Origin: JAKAGZ01 sp964412105
GTDB lineage: Bacteria; Bacteroidota; Ignavibacteria; Ignavibacteriales; Ignavibacteriaceae
Direction: 5' to 3'
NCBI GenBank assembly: GCA_964412105.1
Contig: CAYPNM010000006.1
Span: forward strand, 1 to 64,000
Length of the DNA: 64,000 nt
Shown: positions 33,502-43,100 of the stretch, piece by piece
Numbering within the stretch: the stretch's first letter is position 1
How the letters are laid out: the number at the start of each line of letters is the position of its first letter
Position numbers and translations under genes: made by a program
Notes under the pieces: generated by a model
What the model was told of the DNA's origin: nothing
The model's database searches: none
Seen by the model: the letters and a program-made list of their open reading frames with translations, nothing else

Positions 33502-34069
33502 ATAATAAGATATAGATCTCAATTTTTAATTAAAAGGTAATATTATAGTGTGGACGAAGGCCTTAATTGTTAAATTAAATTCAGCAGCCTGCAGAATACA
33601 AGCAGGAATATGCTTGATAGACCCAGATCTCTCCAGCCTGCAATTTACAAATCCTTAACTGTGTACACTTTTCCGTTATTGGAAAAAAGGTACTTATGTT
33701 CGGTATGAAATTGAGAAATACCTTAATAACTGACTGTTCCAGGCTACCAAGGCTTAGTTAAGACATATTGATATATCTGAAGCGTTTTCAGAGCGTTTTC
33801 AGAGCGTTTTCAAAGCGTTTTCAGAGGCCATTTGAAGTGTATCTGGAAGAGAATGGAAGCCTTTAAGTGCAAGACAGATCCATATAATTTCTGAACTTTG
33901 CTAATTAACATGCGTTTTTCTTCATTTTGAGCCATGGCCCAGCATAAAGTACTGTAAATGAGACTTCTTCAATATTATTGGCTTTGTTTTGCATCAAAGA
34001 TTCGGCATATTGCTAAAACCTAAAAGAATATAAATCCTACATTTAATTATAATTAAGAAGGAGACAATT
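33502..34069. other. Intergenic region with a tandem repeat
   Basis: About 570 bases without a supportable gene. It contains the 11-bp tandem repeat at 33781-33824 and two CAGCCTGCA words near 33582 and 33637. The NmrA-like gene promoter should lie near the right end. Confidence 0.4.
33781..33824. repeat. Four tandem copies of an 11-bp unit
   Basis: AGCGTTTTCAG is repeated four times head to tail (third copy ends in A instead of G). The unit length equals about one helical turn. It lies about 245 bases upstream of the NmrA-like gene. Confidence 0.85.
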
Positions 34070-35020
34070 ATGTCTGATAAGAAGATTATTGCTGTTATGG
34101 GTGCGACAGGTGCACAGGGCGGGGGAATGGCAAGAGCAATTTTAAATGATAAAAACGGTGAATTTGCAGTAAGGGCGGTTACAAGAAGTTCTTCCTCAGA
34201 TAAGGCTAAAGAATTGGTTAAACTTGGTGCGGATGTTGTTGAGGCTGATATAGATGATATACAAAGCTTGAAAAAAGTTTTTGCCGGATGTTACGGTGCA
34301 TACTGTGTTACATTTTACTGGCACCATCTTTCTCCTGAAAAAGAACTTGCTCATGCCAAGGCAATGGCTGAAGCTGCCAAAGCAAATAACCTGAAGCATG
34401 TTATCTGGTCAACATTAGAAGACACGAGAAAGTGGATTCCGCTTAATGATGACAGGATGCCGACATTGATGGGTAAATACAAAGTTCCCCATTTTGATTC
34501 CAAGGGGGAGGCGAATGCATTTTTTAAAAATGCCGGAGTACCAACCACTTATTTGCATACGGCTTTTTACTGGGATAATTTTATTTACTTTGGATCAGGT
34601 CCTAAAAAGGGAGAAGACGGAAAATATGCGCTTATGTTCCCTTTAGGAGATAAAAAACTTCCAGCAATAGCAGCTGAGGATATCGGAAAATGTGCATATA
34701 GTATTTTTCAAAGGGGAACTGAGTTTATAAATAAGAATGTCTGGATCACAGGAGAGAACCTAACGGGTTACCAGCTAGCTGAGGCAATGTCTGAAGCTTT
34801 AGGCAGGAAAATTGTTTATAAAGACATTCCTCCGGAAGTGTTTAGGGGATTTGGTTTTCCTGGTGCAGATGACATCGGAAACATGCTTCAGTTCAAAAGG
34901 GATTTTGAATCAGATTATTGTGGACCCCGCAGCAGGGAGTTTTCAAAATCACTAAACCCTGAATTAATGTCATTTAAAGATTGGCTGAAAAAGTATGCAG
35001 ATAAAATTCCTTTAGAATAA
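34070..35020 (+). CDS. NmrA-like NAD(P)-binding protein
   Basis: A 316-residue atypical short-chain dehydrogenase of the NmrA/HSCARG type. The dinucleotide motif is GATGAQGGG (11-19). The usual YxxxK is absent, as in NmrA proteins, which often sense NADP(H) redox state rather than catalyse. HVIWSTLED (about 106-114) is typical. An excellent AAGGAGA site precedes the start. Monocistronic, with a strong terminator after it. An azoreductase-like or quinone-related role is possible. Confidence 0.88.
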   Translation: MSDKKIIAVMGATGAQGGGMARAILNDKNGEFAVRAVTRSSSSDKAKELVKLGADVVEADIDDIQSLKKVFAGCYGAYCVTFYWHHLSPEKELAHAKAMAEAAKANNLKHVIWSTLEDTRKWIPLNDDRMPTLMGKYKVPHFDSKGEANAFFKNAGVPTTYLHTAFYWDNFIYFGSGPKKGEDGKYALMFPLGDKKLPAIAAEDIGKCAYSIFQRGTEFINKNVWITGENLTGYQLAEAMSEALGRKIVYKDIPPEVFRGFGFPGADDIGNMLQFKRDFESDYCGPRSREFSKSLNPELMSFKDWLKKYADKIPLE

Positions 35021-35031
35021 AAAAATATTGC

Positions 35032-35055
35032 AGGGGAGGATCTTTATCCTCCCCT
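35032..35055. terminator. Terminator between the NmrA-like and cytochrome c genes
   Basis: AGGGGAGGA (35032-35040) and TCCTCCCCT (35047-35055) form a 9-bp GC-rich stem with a 6-base loop between convergent stops, 12 and 18 bases away. Confidence 0.8.
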
Positions 35056-35072
35056 ACATAATAATAAAATTA

Positions 35073-35579
35073 TTACTTATCAACTTTTACTGAGTCATAT
35101 TCTGCGGGAGTTACATTGTTCAGCTTTTTTACGGCAGCCACAATAGTCCATATTTCATCATCGGAATGAGTTTTACCCCATGCAGGCATACCTGTCATTT
35201 TTATTCCGTTTTTGGTAACCCAGAATAAGTGTGCAGGATTCATTCTATATCCCCATTTATAAAGATTTGGTGGATCCGGATTCAGGCCTTTTGCCAAATC
35301 TGTTTCATTCATTCCGGGTGCATGGTGACATTGGGCACACAGCTCTTTATAACGTGAAATTCCTGCATTAATCATCCCAGGATTTTCCAGATCGGGTACT
35401 TTAATATCATCGGATCGTACATCAACTGAACGATCGCTAGTTGTTTCAAGCACCCAGTGGATTATCCCTGCATCCGGTTCCATTGCGCTTACATTATATA
35501 CGCCTGTGAGAATAATTATCAATCCTATTACTGCTAAACCGACTAAAGTGAATACTATACTCAGAATTATCTTTTTCAT
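35073..35579 (-). CDS. Membrane-anchored monoheme cytochrome c
   Basis: A 168-residue protein with an N-terminal anchor helix (about 4-27) and a cytochrome c domain on the periplasmic side. Heme is bound at Cys81-Ala-Gln-Cys84-His85; the distal ligand is probably Met131 in MTGMPAWG. It would carry electrons in the periplasm. The upstream CcmF gene, in the same direction, supports heme attachment by a CcmF/H-type pathway. Confidence 0.92.
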   Translation of the reverse strand: MKKIILSIVFTLVGLAVIGLIIILTGVYNVSAMEPDAGIIHWVLETTSDRSVDVRSDDIKVPDLENPGMINAGISRYKELCAQCHHAPGMNETDLAKGLNPDPPNLYKWGYRMNPAHLFWVTKNGIKMTGMPAWGKTHSDDEIWTIVAAVKKLNNVTPAEYDSVKVDK

Positions 35580-35759
35580 ATTAGGCTACCTTTTAGTTTT
35601 ATAAATAGCTGAGCTTGTTATGATAAAAATTGATTAAATAAATCATTTAAAGAATCATAATAATATAATAAATATTACATTTTATTTAATATTAAAGTTC
35701 CCTTTTCCAAACGGCTAATAATATTTTAATTGATGAATCTATTCTCAAATTATATCTTA

Positions 35760-37826
35760 CTATTTTAGCATTTTATTTTCGCGCTTTCGTCTAAGGACAG
35801 ATATTATCATACCAATTGTTATAATAATTATCCCCAGCCATACAAGATTAATATTTGGCTTTATACTTGCATCGATTGTTAAAACCTCTTTTGGTCCGGT
35901 TTTATTGTCATCAATATATTCAGTTGGAGATATATAAAAATCCTTGCTCAATCCCATTAATATGTCCGGTTCTCTCATAAGGCTGTTATTGTATTTCGAA
36001 ATGTACATTATTGGTGCTGCATTCCAAGATGATTTATTATATCTTATGACGACATTAAAAGCATACTTCTTTCCGTTATCAATCGCGTGGTATCCGGTAA
36101 ATTCAAATTTGTGATGCAAGGCCTCTACGATTTTATCCTTTGGAAGTTTTATTTCCTGAGATTTTGAAAAATTGCCGGATATTAAAACACCCAGTAAAAA
36201 AAGTGCGAAACCGATATGTGCTATCTGCCCACCTGTTAATAATCGATTTATCTTCACGTTTTTAGTAAAGTAACTCATATTAGTAACTACAGTAAATGAA
36301 ATTCCAAGCGCAAGCAAAATATTTGCGATGGTATCAATACCAACAACAAAAGCGATTATAGCAGTGATTGCAGCTGATATTAATAAGTGCAATCCCAATT
36401 CTTTTAGCATACTATCGGTATGAGTAGAGCGCCAGCGAAGAATAAGAGTTATGCTGATCAAGAAGGCCATTAAAATTACCAAAGGTAAATTCATCTCATT
36501 ATAAAAACTTGTTTCAACCGATCTTCCGAATATCGGGGCGGATGTTCCGACAATGATAATTACTGCTGAACCGAGTAATAAAGCAGAGCCATAAATCAGT
36601 CCGTTTTCGCGGCTAAAAAATGATTCTTTTATTGTGCTTTTATTCTTTAATTTTTTCCACCGGAAAAAGACACCTCCGATTCCTATAGCAGTAAATGTTA
36701 ATATAAAAGCCAGAAGAAATAGGTAAGTAGTCTCTCCCGGCGCTTCAAAAGAGTGGACGGATGCGTTTGATAGAATTCCGCTTCTTGTAAGGAAAGTGCT
36801 ATAGATTACAAATACAAAAGTTAGTATAGATAATACAAGGTTTGTCCTTACATATTTTCCTTCATTATCACCGCCCTGTGTATTTCTTTGAATTATTAAC
36901 GTGTGAATTAAGGCAATTCCAATAATCCAGGGAACCAAACTTGAATTTTCCACCGGATCCCAGCCCCAGAAACCACCCCAGCCTAAAACGCCATAAGCCC
37001 AGTAACCACCAATCATTAACGCTAGGCCAAGTACGCTCATTGCCGCTATTGACCACGGCAGTGATTTGTTGGTCCAGTCTTTGTATTCATTCATTGTAAT
37101 TGCAGACATAGCAAAAGAATAAGGAACTGCGCACAACGCAAAACCGACAAATAACAGGGGCGGATGTATCTGCATCCAGAAATTTTGAAGAAGAGGATTT
37201 AACCCCTTACCTGCAATCAGGAAATTGTTCACAGGTATATTTAAACCGGAGAGTAATGCTTTTAACTGGGGACTAAATTTAACGAATTGTTCACCCCCCT
37301 TATTAGTAAAGATGAAATTTTGGATGTCAGGAATAGTCAGATAACTGTGATTAAAATATTTTGCCGGCAAATAATTTGTATCTGACCAGAGATAGGAGAA
37401 TGGATTTTTTAATAGAGGACTTATTAGTATTGCCAGGAATACAGCGACTAATGTGAAAAAAATCATAAAAGAAGCTTCTTGTCTTGAGTCGCCTGAAAGA
37501 TATTTTATAAGAAAAATTCCTATTATTACTGTAAAGAAAAGCCATAACAAAAAACTCCCTTCCTGTCCTGCATAAAAGGTTGAGATCAAAAGACCCAGTG
37601 ATAAGTCCCCGCTGCTGTATTCAAAAACGTAATTGTATTGGTACTGATGAGAAAATATAAGATAAAGCAAAAATGCGCTTGCCAGGAATACCAGCATGCT
37701 CATGATTTGAAAACCATTCCTTGCTAAAGCCAAAGTATTTGAATAGCCCTTGAATGTATAATAATACATTGTTATTGTAAAAAGCCCTGCAAGAATTGCG
37801 AGTAAAATTAAAATGTCACCTATCAT
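35760..37826 (-). CDS. ccmF: Cytochrome c maturation heme lyase CcmF-like
   Basis: A 688-residue multi-spanning protein of the CcmF/CcsA family that attaches heme to apocytochromes. The tryptophan-rich heme-handling motif WGGFWGWDPVENSSLVPW (283-300) and HPPLLFVGF (221-229) are intact. Between NPFSYLW (141-147) and LNPLLQNF (209-216) there is an insertion of about 60 residues where most CcmF proteins have about 15-20, predicted in the periplasmic loop. AGGAAA lies before the start. Neighbours are cytochrome c and a protein with a CcmH-like Cys motif. Confidence 0.92.
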   Translation of the reverse strand: MIGDILILLAILAGLFTITMYYYTFKGYSNTLALARNGFQIMSMLVFLASAFLLYLIFSHQYQYNYVFEYSSGDLSLGLLISTFYAGQEGSFLLWLFFTVIIGIFLIKYLSGDSRQEASFMIFFTLVAVFLAILISPLLKNPFSYLWSDTNYLPAKYFNHSYLTIPDIQNFIFTNKGGEQFVKFSPQLKALLSGLNIPVNNFLIAGKGLNPLLQNFWMQIHPPLLFVGFALCAVPYSFAMSAITMNEYKDWTNKSLPWSIAAMSVLGLALMIGGYWAYGVLGWGGFWGWDPVENSSLVPWIIGIALIHTLIIQRNTQGGDNEGKYVRTNLVLSILTFVFVIYSTFLTRSGILSNASVHSFEAPGETTYLFLLAFILTFTAIGIGGVFFRWKKLKNKSTIKESFFSRENGLIYGSALLLGSAVIIIVGTSAPIFGRSVETSFYNEMNLPLVILMAFLISITLILRWRSTHTDSMLKELGLHLLISAAITAIIAFVVGIDTIANILLALGISFTVVTNMSYFTKNVKINRLLTGGQIAHIGFALFLLGVLISGNFSKSQEIKLPKDKIVEALHHKFEFTGYHAIDNGKKYAFNVVIRYNKSSWNAAPIMYISKYNNSLMREPDILMGLSKDFYISPTEYIDDNKTGPKEVLTIDASIKPNINLVWLGIIIITIGMIISVLRRKRENKMLK

Positions 37827-37883
37827 TTTATTTCCTGTAAATGAATGTTATAGTAATTCCTTGAGACTTAAGCATTTAATTAT

Positions 37884-38549
37884 TTATAATCCATAATAAA
37901 CTTTGCTTTGATCCACTTTATATTTTGCCTCATATTTACGTTTCAGCATTCCATATTTATTAGCCACTGCAACTATAATTCCATCTTCACTTATTTTCTT
38001 ATCCAGTTTATCTTTTATAAAATTTCGTTCTTCATTAGCTTTATCGCAGTTGCAGATTTCCAGCGAATCTTTACAAGCACCGCATGAGCACACAAACTTG
38101 TTTGCAATATCAGTCACTCTACTGTCAGTATTTACGTTTGCGGCCAGGGTATTATAATTATTCTGTGAAGGGAGTTTAACATTATTATATCCTTCTGTCT
38201 TTGGCATAGATTTGAAAACAAGAAACACAAATAATGCAAGAACAGCAGTAACAACTATCTTATGCTTTTTTATTTCATGAAACAAATTCAGATTATTTTG
38301 TACGTTTATGTTGTTCCTGATTCTTTTGGATCGTTTGTTTCTGTTTTTACTAGAAGAATTATGTGAGTGGTTGTTATGCCTCTGTGTTAAATTATTTCCA
38401 CATTTCACACAAAAATTACTTGTGTTTTCATTTTCAGTTCCGCAATTGGGACATGAAATTGAATTATTGTTTTGTATTAATTCAGAACCGCAGTTTGTAC
38501 AAAAACTGCTTTCTTTATAATTATCTGTATTACATTTATGACATTTCAT
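37884..38549 (-). CDS. Zinc-ribbon membrane protein with a CcmH-like domain
   Basis: A 221-residue protein: two N-terminal zinc ribbons (CHKCNT...FCTNCG at about 3-21 and CPNCGT...FCVKCG at about 32-51), a basic linker, one transmembrane helix (about 88-103) and a periplasmic domain with CSCGACKDSLEICNC (about 147-161). That Cys pattern and the following helical segment resemble CcmH proteins of the CQCGCG...CNH type, which reduce or hold apocytochrome thiols. It lies just upstream of ccmF in the same direction. ATG at 38549 has GGAG 9 bases before it; an in-frame GTG three codons earlier is less likely. Confidence 0.7.
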   Translation of the reverse strand: MKCHKCNTDNYKESSFCTNCGSELIQNNNSISCPNCGTENENTSNFCVKCGNNLTQRHNNHSHNSSSKNRNKRSKRIRNNINVQNNLNLFHEIKKHKIVVTAVLALFVFLVFKSMPKTEGYNNVKLPSQNNYNTLAANVNTDSRVTDIANKFVCSCGACKDSLEICNCDKANEERNFIKDKLDKKISEDGIIVAVANKYGMLKRKYEAKYKVDQSKVYYGL

Positions 38550-38587
38550 TATTCGCACTCCGATTAATTAGAAGTTGATAATTAATC

Positions 38588-38611
38588 AGCCCGGACCATC
38601 AAGACCGGGCT
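38588..38611 (-). terminator. Terminator after the Met-rich protein gene
   Basis: AGCCCGG (38588-38594) and CCGGGCT (38605-38611) form a 7-bp stem with a 10-base loop, 16 bases after the minus-strand stop at 38628. Confidence 0.65.
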
Positions 38612-38627
38612 TTATTTAATTGAATAA

Positions 38628-39113
38628 TTACTTTTTGTCCAGCTTAAGATTATTCTCCTTTTGAAGGTAGTTCATCATCGACTGGTAATTGTTCATCATT
38701 GAGCCAAAGTTTTTCATCATGGAATTCATATGCCCGTGCAGACTTTTGTTTCCCATTAATTCGTTGTTGTTCATCATCTCATTCATTTGACCGGCCATTG
38801 AATTCATATACTTTCCCATTTGCTCCATATTATTCATATAGGACATCATTGCTTGTGAGTGGTGCATTTGTCCCATATTCTGGTTCATTTGTGCCATCAT
38901 AGCAACCATTTCACCGTACATCTGGTTCATATTAGTCATCATATTCTGCATGTTCATCATATGTCCACCCATCATACCTTGGTGGTTCATCATTCCCCCG
39001 TTCATCATTCCGCTGGTGCTGTCCTGTGCATTTGATGTGAGTGTAAATGCAAAAGCAAAAACAATTGCAATGAACAGTTTACTGAAAATGTTTTTTACAA
39101 ATTGCTGTAACAT
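38628..39113 (-). CDS. Methionine-rich secreted protein, putative copper binder
   Basis: A 161-residue protein with a signal peptide (1-29, ending SNAQ). The mature part is extremely rich in Met, Asn, Gln and His (MMNGGMMNHQGMMGG, MMSYMNNMEQM). Met and His clusters of this kind bind Cu(I)/Ag(I) in periplasmic proteins such as CusF and CopK by thioether ligands. Its location beside the Cus pump supports a metal-buffering role. Start 39113 was chosen because AAAGGAG lies 8 bases upstream; the frame itself extends 11 codons further. No known family; low complexity limits certainty. Confidence 0.75.
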   Translation of the reverse strand: MLQQFVKNIFSKLFIAIVFAFAFTLTSNAQDSTSGMMNGGMMNHQGMMGGHMMNMQNMMTNMNQMYGEMVAMMAQMNQNMGQMHHSQAMMSYMNNMEQMGKYMNSMAGQMNEMMNNNELMGNKSLHGHMNSMMKNFGSMMNNYQSMMNYLQKENNLKLDKK

Positions 39114-39409
39114 CGTCTCAACTCCTTTTAATATTACTGATTGCATTACTTTATCAACTATATCCTGAAATTTGTAATGTTATTATTTAGTTATATATCC
39201 TTTAATGAGATACAAAAATATCTGTGTCAATCTTCTAGTGATCAATGAGCTTTTCTTATAGTTTATTATCAAAACGTACTTTCTCTTTATATAATTAAAT
39301 TAACTTCAACAAGTATTTTACGCGTTACATTTTTTTATTTTTCTTTCATATAATTTGTATCTCATTCATAGACACTTCATTACTCTTAATCCTTTAGGAA
39401 ATGTTCTCA

Positions 39410-39772
39410 CTATTTTACCTTAAATCCCGCCTTGATAAGAGTATCCTTTGCCTTCTTTAATGAAACCTCTTTTAATTTCATTCCGCACAGGGGGCATTTA
39501 CCTGGTTTGTCGGAAATAACATTGTAATCCATCATATCCTGAAAAACCTTTCCATCTTTATTTTCATCAATAGCATTAAGATCTATTACGCCTTTGCGTA
39601 CAATAGAGTTCCCATCATCTTGCATCTTATGTGCAGAGTCTCTCATAGTTTCCATATTCCTTTTTTCGTGATTCATTGTGGAATCTGCCTTTTCCTGCGC
39701 AAATGAAAACGCAGTTAAAAAGAAAGAAAGGGAAAATGTTATTATTAAAGTCTTTCCAATTTTGTTTGACAT
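39410..39772 (-). CDS. Secreted protein with the CPxCGM module
   Basis: A 120-residue protein with a signal peptide (1-26). Its last 55 residues (GVIDLNAIDENKDGK...SDKPGKCPLCGMKLKE) closely match the C-terminus of the CusB adaptor encoded in the same group. The module has an EF-hand-like DENKDGK loop and a CPxCGM motif like heavy-metal-binding domains of copper proteins. AAAGGA lies 9 bases before the chosen ATG. It follows the PII-like gene by 25 bases and is probably a soluble metal donor or buffer for the pump. Confidence 0.8.
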   Translation of the reverse strand: MSNKIGKTLIITFSLSFFLTAFSFAQEKADSTMNHEKRNMETMRDSAHKMQDDGNSIVRKGVIDLNAIDENKDGKVFQDMMDYNVISDKPGKCPLCGMKLKEVSLKKAKDTLIKAGFKVK

Positions 39773-39797
39773 TTTTGTTATTCCTTTTGTTATATTT

Positions 39798-40139
39798 TTA
39801 TAGATTTTGAAGATCATTTACTTCGCCGGTTTTAATTCGTACAGCCTTTTCAACAGGAGTAACGAATATCCAGCCATCACCTCTTTGGCCAGTATGAGCG
39901 TATTTTGAAATTACACTTACTAATTTGTCGCTGTCTTCGGCATTACATATAAGCTCAATTTTAACAACCTTAGAGTACTTCTGAACATATTCAATAGAAA
40001 AACTGAATGCTTCTGAATCGGCCCATTCTGCTAATGCGTTAGCGTCAAGCAGAGTCATACCTTTTACGCCAGCTTCTTCCAGTTTCTCAATTACTATATC
40101 GGCTTTGTCGTGCCTGATATATGCTGTGATCTCTTTCAT
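39798..40139 (-). CDS. PII-like signalling protein linked to the Cus pump
   Basis: A 113-residue protein with the PII/CutA ferredoxin-like fold: MKEITAYIRHDKADIVIEKL at the start, a T-loop region (SEAFSFSIEYVQKYSKVVKIEL) and a C-terminal GQRGDGWIFVTPVEKAVRIKTGE, which is the PII signature. The uridylylation Tyr context of GlnB is missing. It starts one base after the CusA stop with AGGAGAGGG inside the end of cusA, so translation is coupled. PII-like proteins beside RND metal pumps probably sense metal or nucleotide state. Confidence 0.88.
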   Translation of the reverse strand: MKEITAYIRHDKADIVIEKLEEAGVKGMTLLDANALAEWADSEAFSFSIEYVQKYSKVVKIELICNAEDSDKLVSVISKYAHTGQRGDGWIFVTPVEKAVRIKTGEVNDLQNL

Positions 40140-40140
40140 T

Positions 40141-43100
40141 TTAATCCCTCTCCTGATTGTTGCTGATAAGTTTTAATACTTGTTTTTTCTTTATCACATA
40201 AAATATCGCGGGATAGAAGGCCAGTTGGATTATAAGTGCAGTAATTATTCCCCCGAACATCGGTGCCGCGATTCTTTTCATTACATCTGAACCGGAACCG
40301 TGCCCGATAAGGATCGGCAACAAACCTAGAAGCAGAACAGAAACCGTCATCACAACAGGGCGTATTCTTCTGACAGCGCCTTGAAAGATTGCTTCTTTTA
40401 ATTTTTCAAGAGAAGTGAGCAATCCCTCCTTTTTCATATTTTCATAGGCGATTTCAAGGTATAATAACATCACTACACCCATTTCAGCACTCACACCAAG
40501 TAATGCAATTATACCGACCCAGACAGCAACGCTCAAATGATATCCTGCAAGATATAAGAACCAGGTCGCACCGACCATTGAAAACGGGAGAGCCAACACG
40601 ATTATACCCGTATTAATAAATGACTTTGTATTGAAGTAAAGGAGAAGCAATACAATCAATAATGTAAGCGGAAGAACCATAGCAAGTTTCTTTGCAGCTC
40701 TTTCCATATATTCATATTGTCCGCTCCATATTAGTGAATACCCCTGAGGAAGTTTAATTTTTTGAGCAATAATTTTTTGTGCATTCTCTACATAAGTTCC
40801 GACATCTATATCTTTCAAGTCGATATAAACCCATGCATTCGGCCTCGCGTCCTCTGATTTAATAACCGGCGGACCCTTACGAATTATAACATCGCCAAGT
40901 TCCTCGAGTGGAATATTTCCGCCTCCGGGCAATGGGACCAATACCCGTTTCAATGCTTCGATATTATCACGGTAATCCCGCTGATAACGCAGATTAACAG
41001 GGTAGCGTTCAAGTCCTTCTACCGTTTGAGTAATGTTCATTCCGCCAACAGCTGACATAAATACATTTTGAACATCGGCAATTGTGAGTCCGTATCTCGC
41101 AATTGCGTTCCTGTCTATGTTGAAGTCTACGTAATTCCCACCGGCAGATCTTTCAGCGTAGACAGAACGCGTACCAGGTATTGTTCTGGTTACTTCCTCA
41201 ATTCTTTTCCCAATATCCTGAAGTACATTTAGATCCGGACCTGCAATCTTAATTCCTACAGGAGTTTTAATTCCTGTTGAAAGCATGTCAATTCTTGTTT
41301 TGATCGGCATCGTCCAGGCATTTGTAAGGCCAGGGATTTTTACAGCTTTATCCAGTTCATCAACGAGTTTTTCGCGTGTCATTCCTTCCGGCCATTCATC
41401 TTCGGGTTTTAATTGAATGGTAGTTTCAATCATTGAAAGCGGTGCCGGGTCTGTGGCTGTTTCTGCACGACCAACTTTCCCGAAAACAGTTTTAACTTCA
41501 GGAAATGTTTTTATAATTTTATCTGTTTGCTGCAGCAATTCTTTTGCTTTGGTTATAGAAATTCCCGGTAGTGTTGTAGGCATATAAAGCAGGTCGCCTT
41601 CGTATAAAGGCGGCATAAATTCAGAGCCCAATTTTGAAAATGGTATATAGCTGCCGATAACAATTAATAATGAAAGAATTATTACCCACCATCTTCTCTT
41701 CAAAACAAAGTCAACGATTGGATGATAAACATTCATTAAAAATCTGGTAATAGGGTTGCTTTCTTCCTTTTTCATTTTACCGCGAATAAAATAGCCCATT
41801 AAAACAGGAACAATTGTAATTGCAAGAATAGCACCTGCTGCCATCGAATAAGTCTTGGTAAAGGCCAGGGGTTTAAATAATCTTCCTTCCTGCGCTTCGA
41901 GTGTGAATACAGGAATAAATGAAACTGTTATCACAAGGAGAGAATAGAAGATTGAAGGACCGACCTCTTTTGAAGATTCAAGAATCACTGCCCAATGGGG
42001 TTTTCGTTTATCTTCAGGTAAAAGCTGGTTATGCAGAATATGTGTGTGCGAGTTTTCCACCATAATTATTGCTGCGTCCACCATTGCACCTATTGCAATT
42101 GCAATTCCTCCAAGAGACATTATATTTGCATTCAGTCCCTGAAATTTCATCACGAGAAGTGCCGCAAGTACAGCCGTAGGCAGTGTGAAAATTGCAACAA
42201 GGGAACTCCTGAAGTGAAGAAGAAAGAGAATAATTATCAGAGCAACGATAAGACCTTCTTCAAGAAGTTTGTCGCTGAGGTTGTCCACAGCTTTGTGTAT
42301 AAGTTCGCTTCGATCGTAAACAGGAACGATCTTTACATCGGAGGGGAGAGAAGCCCGCAACTCTTTTAATCTTTGCTTTACTCTATTAATTACCGCAAGT
42401 CCGTTTTCACCGTAACGTTGAATAATAATTCCCCCTACCACTTCTCCTTCACCATCTAAATCTGCTATACCTCTTCTTAACTCGGGACCGATATCAATGT
42501 GGGCAACATCTTTAAGGTAAACAGGCGTACCGGTGCTTTGATTTGTGCCAATTGCAATGTCCTTGAGATCATCAACGTTTTTAATATAACCCAGCCCTCT
42601 GACCATAAACTCAGTTTCTCCCATTTCCATTAAACGGCCGCCAACATCGTTATTGCTTTGCTTTATTGCCATTTTAACTTTACTAAGAGAAATGTTGTAA
42701 GAAGCTAATTTGGTCGGATCAACATTTACCTGGTACTGTTTGACAAAACCGCCTACGCTTGCAACTTCAGAGACACCCGGGATTGCAGAAAGTTCATATT
42801 TTAGAAACCAGTCCTGGATGGATCTTAATTCCTGTAAGCTCCTAGTGTTGGACTTTAAAGCGTATTCATAAACCCAGCCAAGTCCTGTTGCATCGGGCCC
42901 AAGTTCAGGTGATACACCTTCAGGAAGTGAACTTCTCATTGAGTTGAGATATTCAAGAACACGGCTTCTAGCCCAGTAAAGATCAGTTCCATCCTCAAAA
43001 ATTATGTAGACCATCGAAAACCCAAAGAACGAGTAACCTCTTACATCTTTTGCGTAAGGAACGGAAAGCATTTTAGATGTAAGCGGGTATGTTACCTGAT

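Noticed and set aside
33781..33824. CRISPR array
   Set aside because: The repeat unit is only 11 bp and the copies are head to tail with no spacers, and no cas genes are present.
42031..42369. 112-codon plus-strand frame inside cusA
   Set aside because: Antisense to a conserved membrane region of CusA. The Cys/His-rich look arises from reverse reading.
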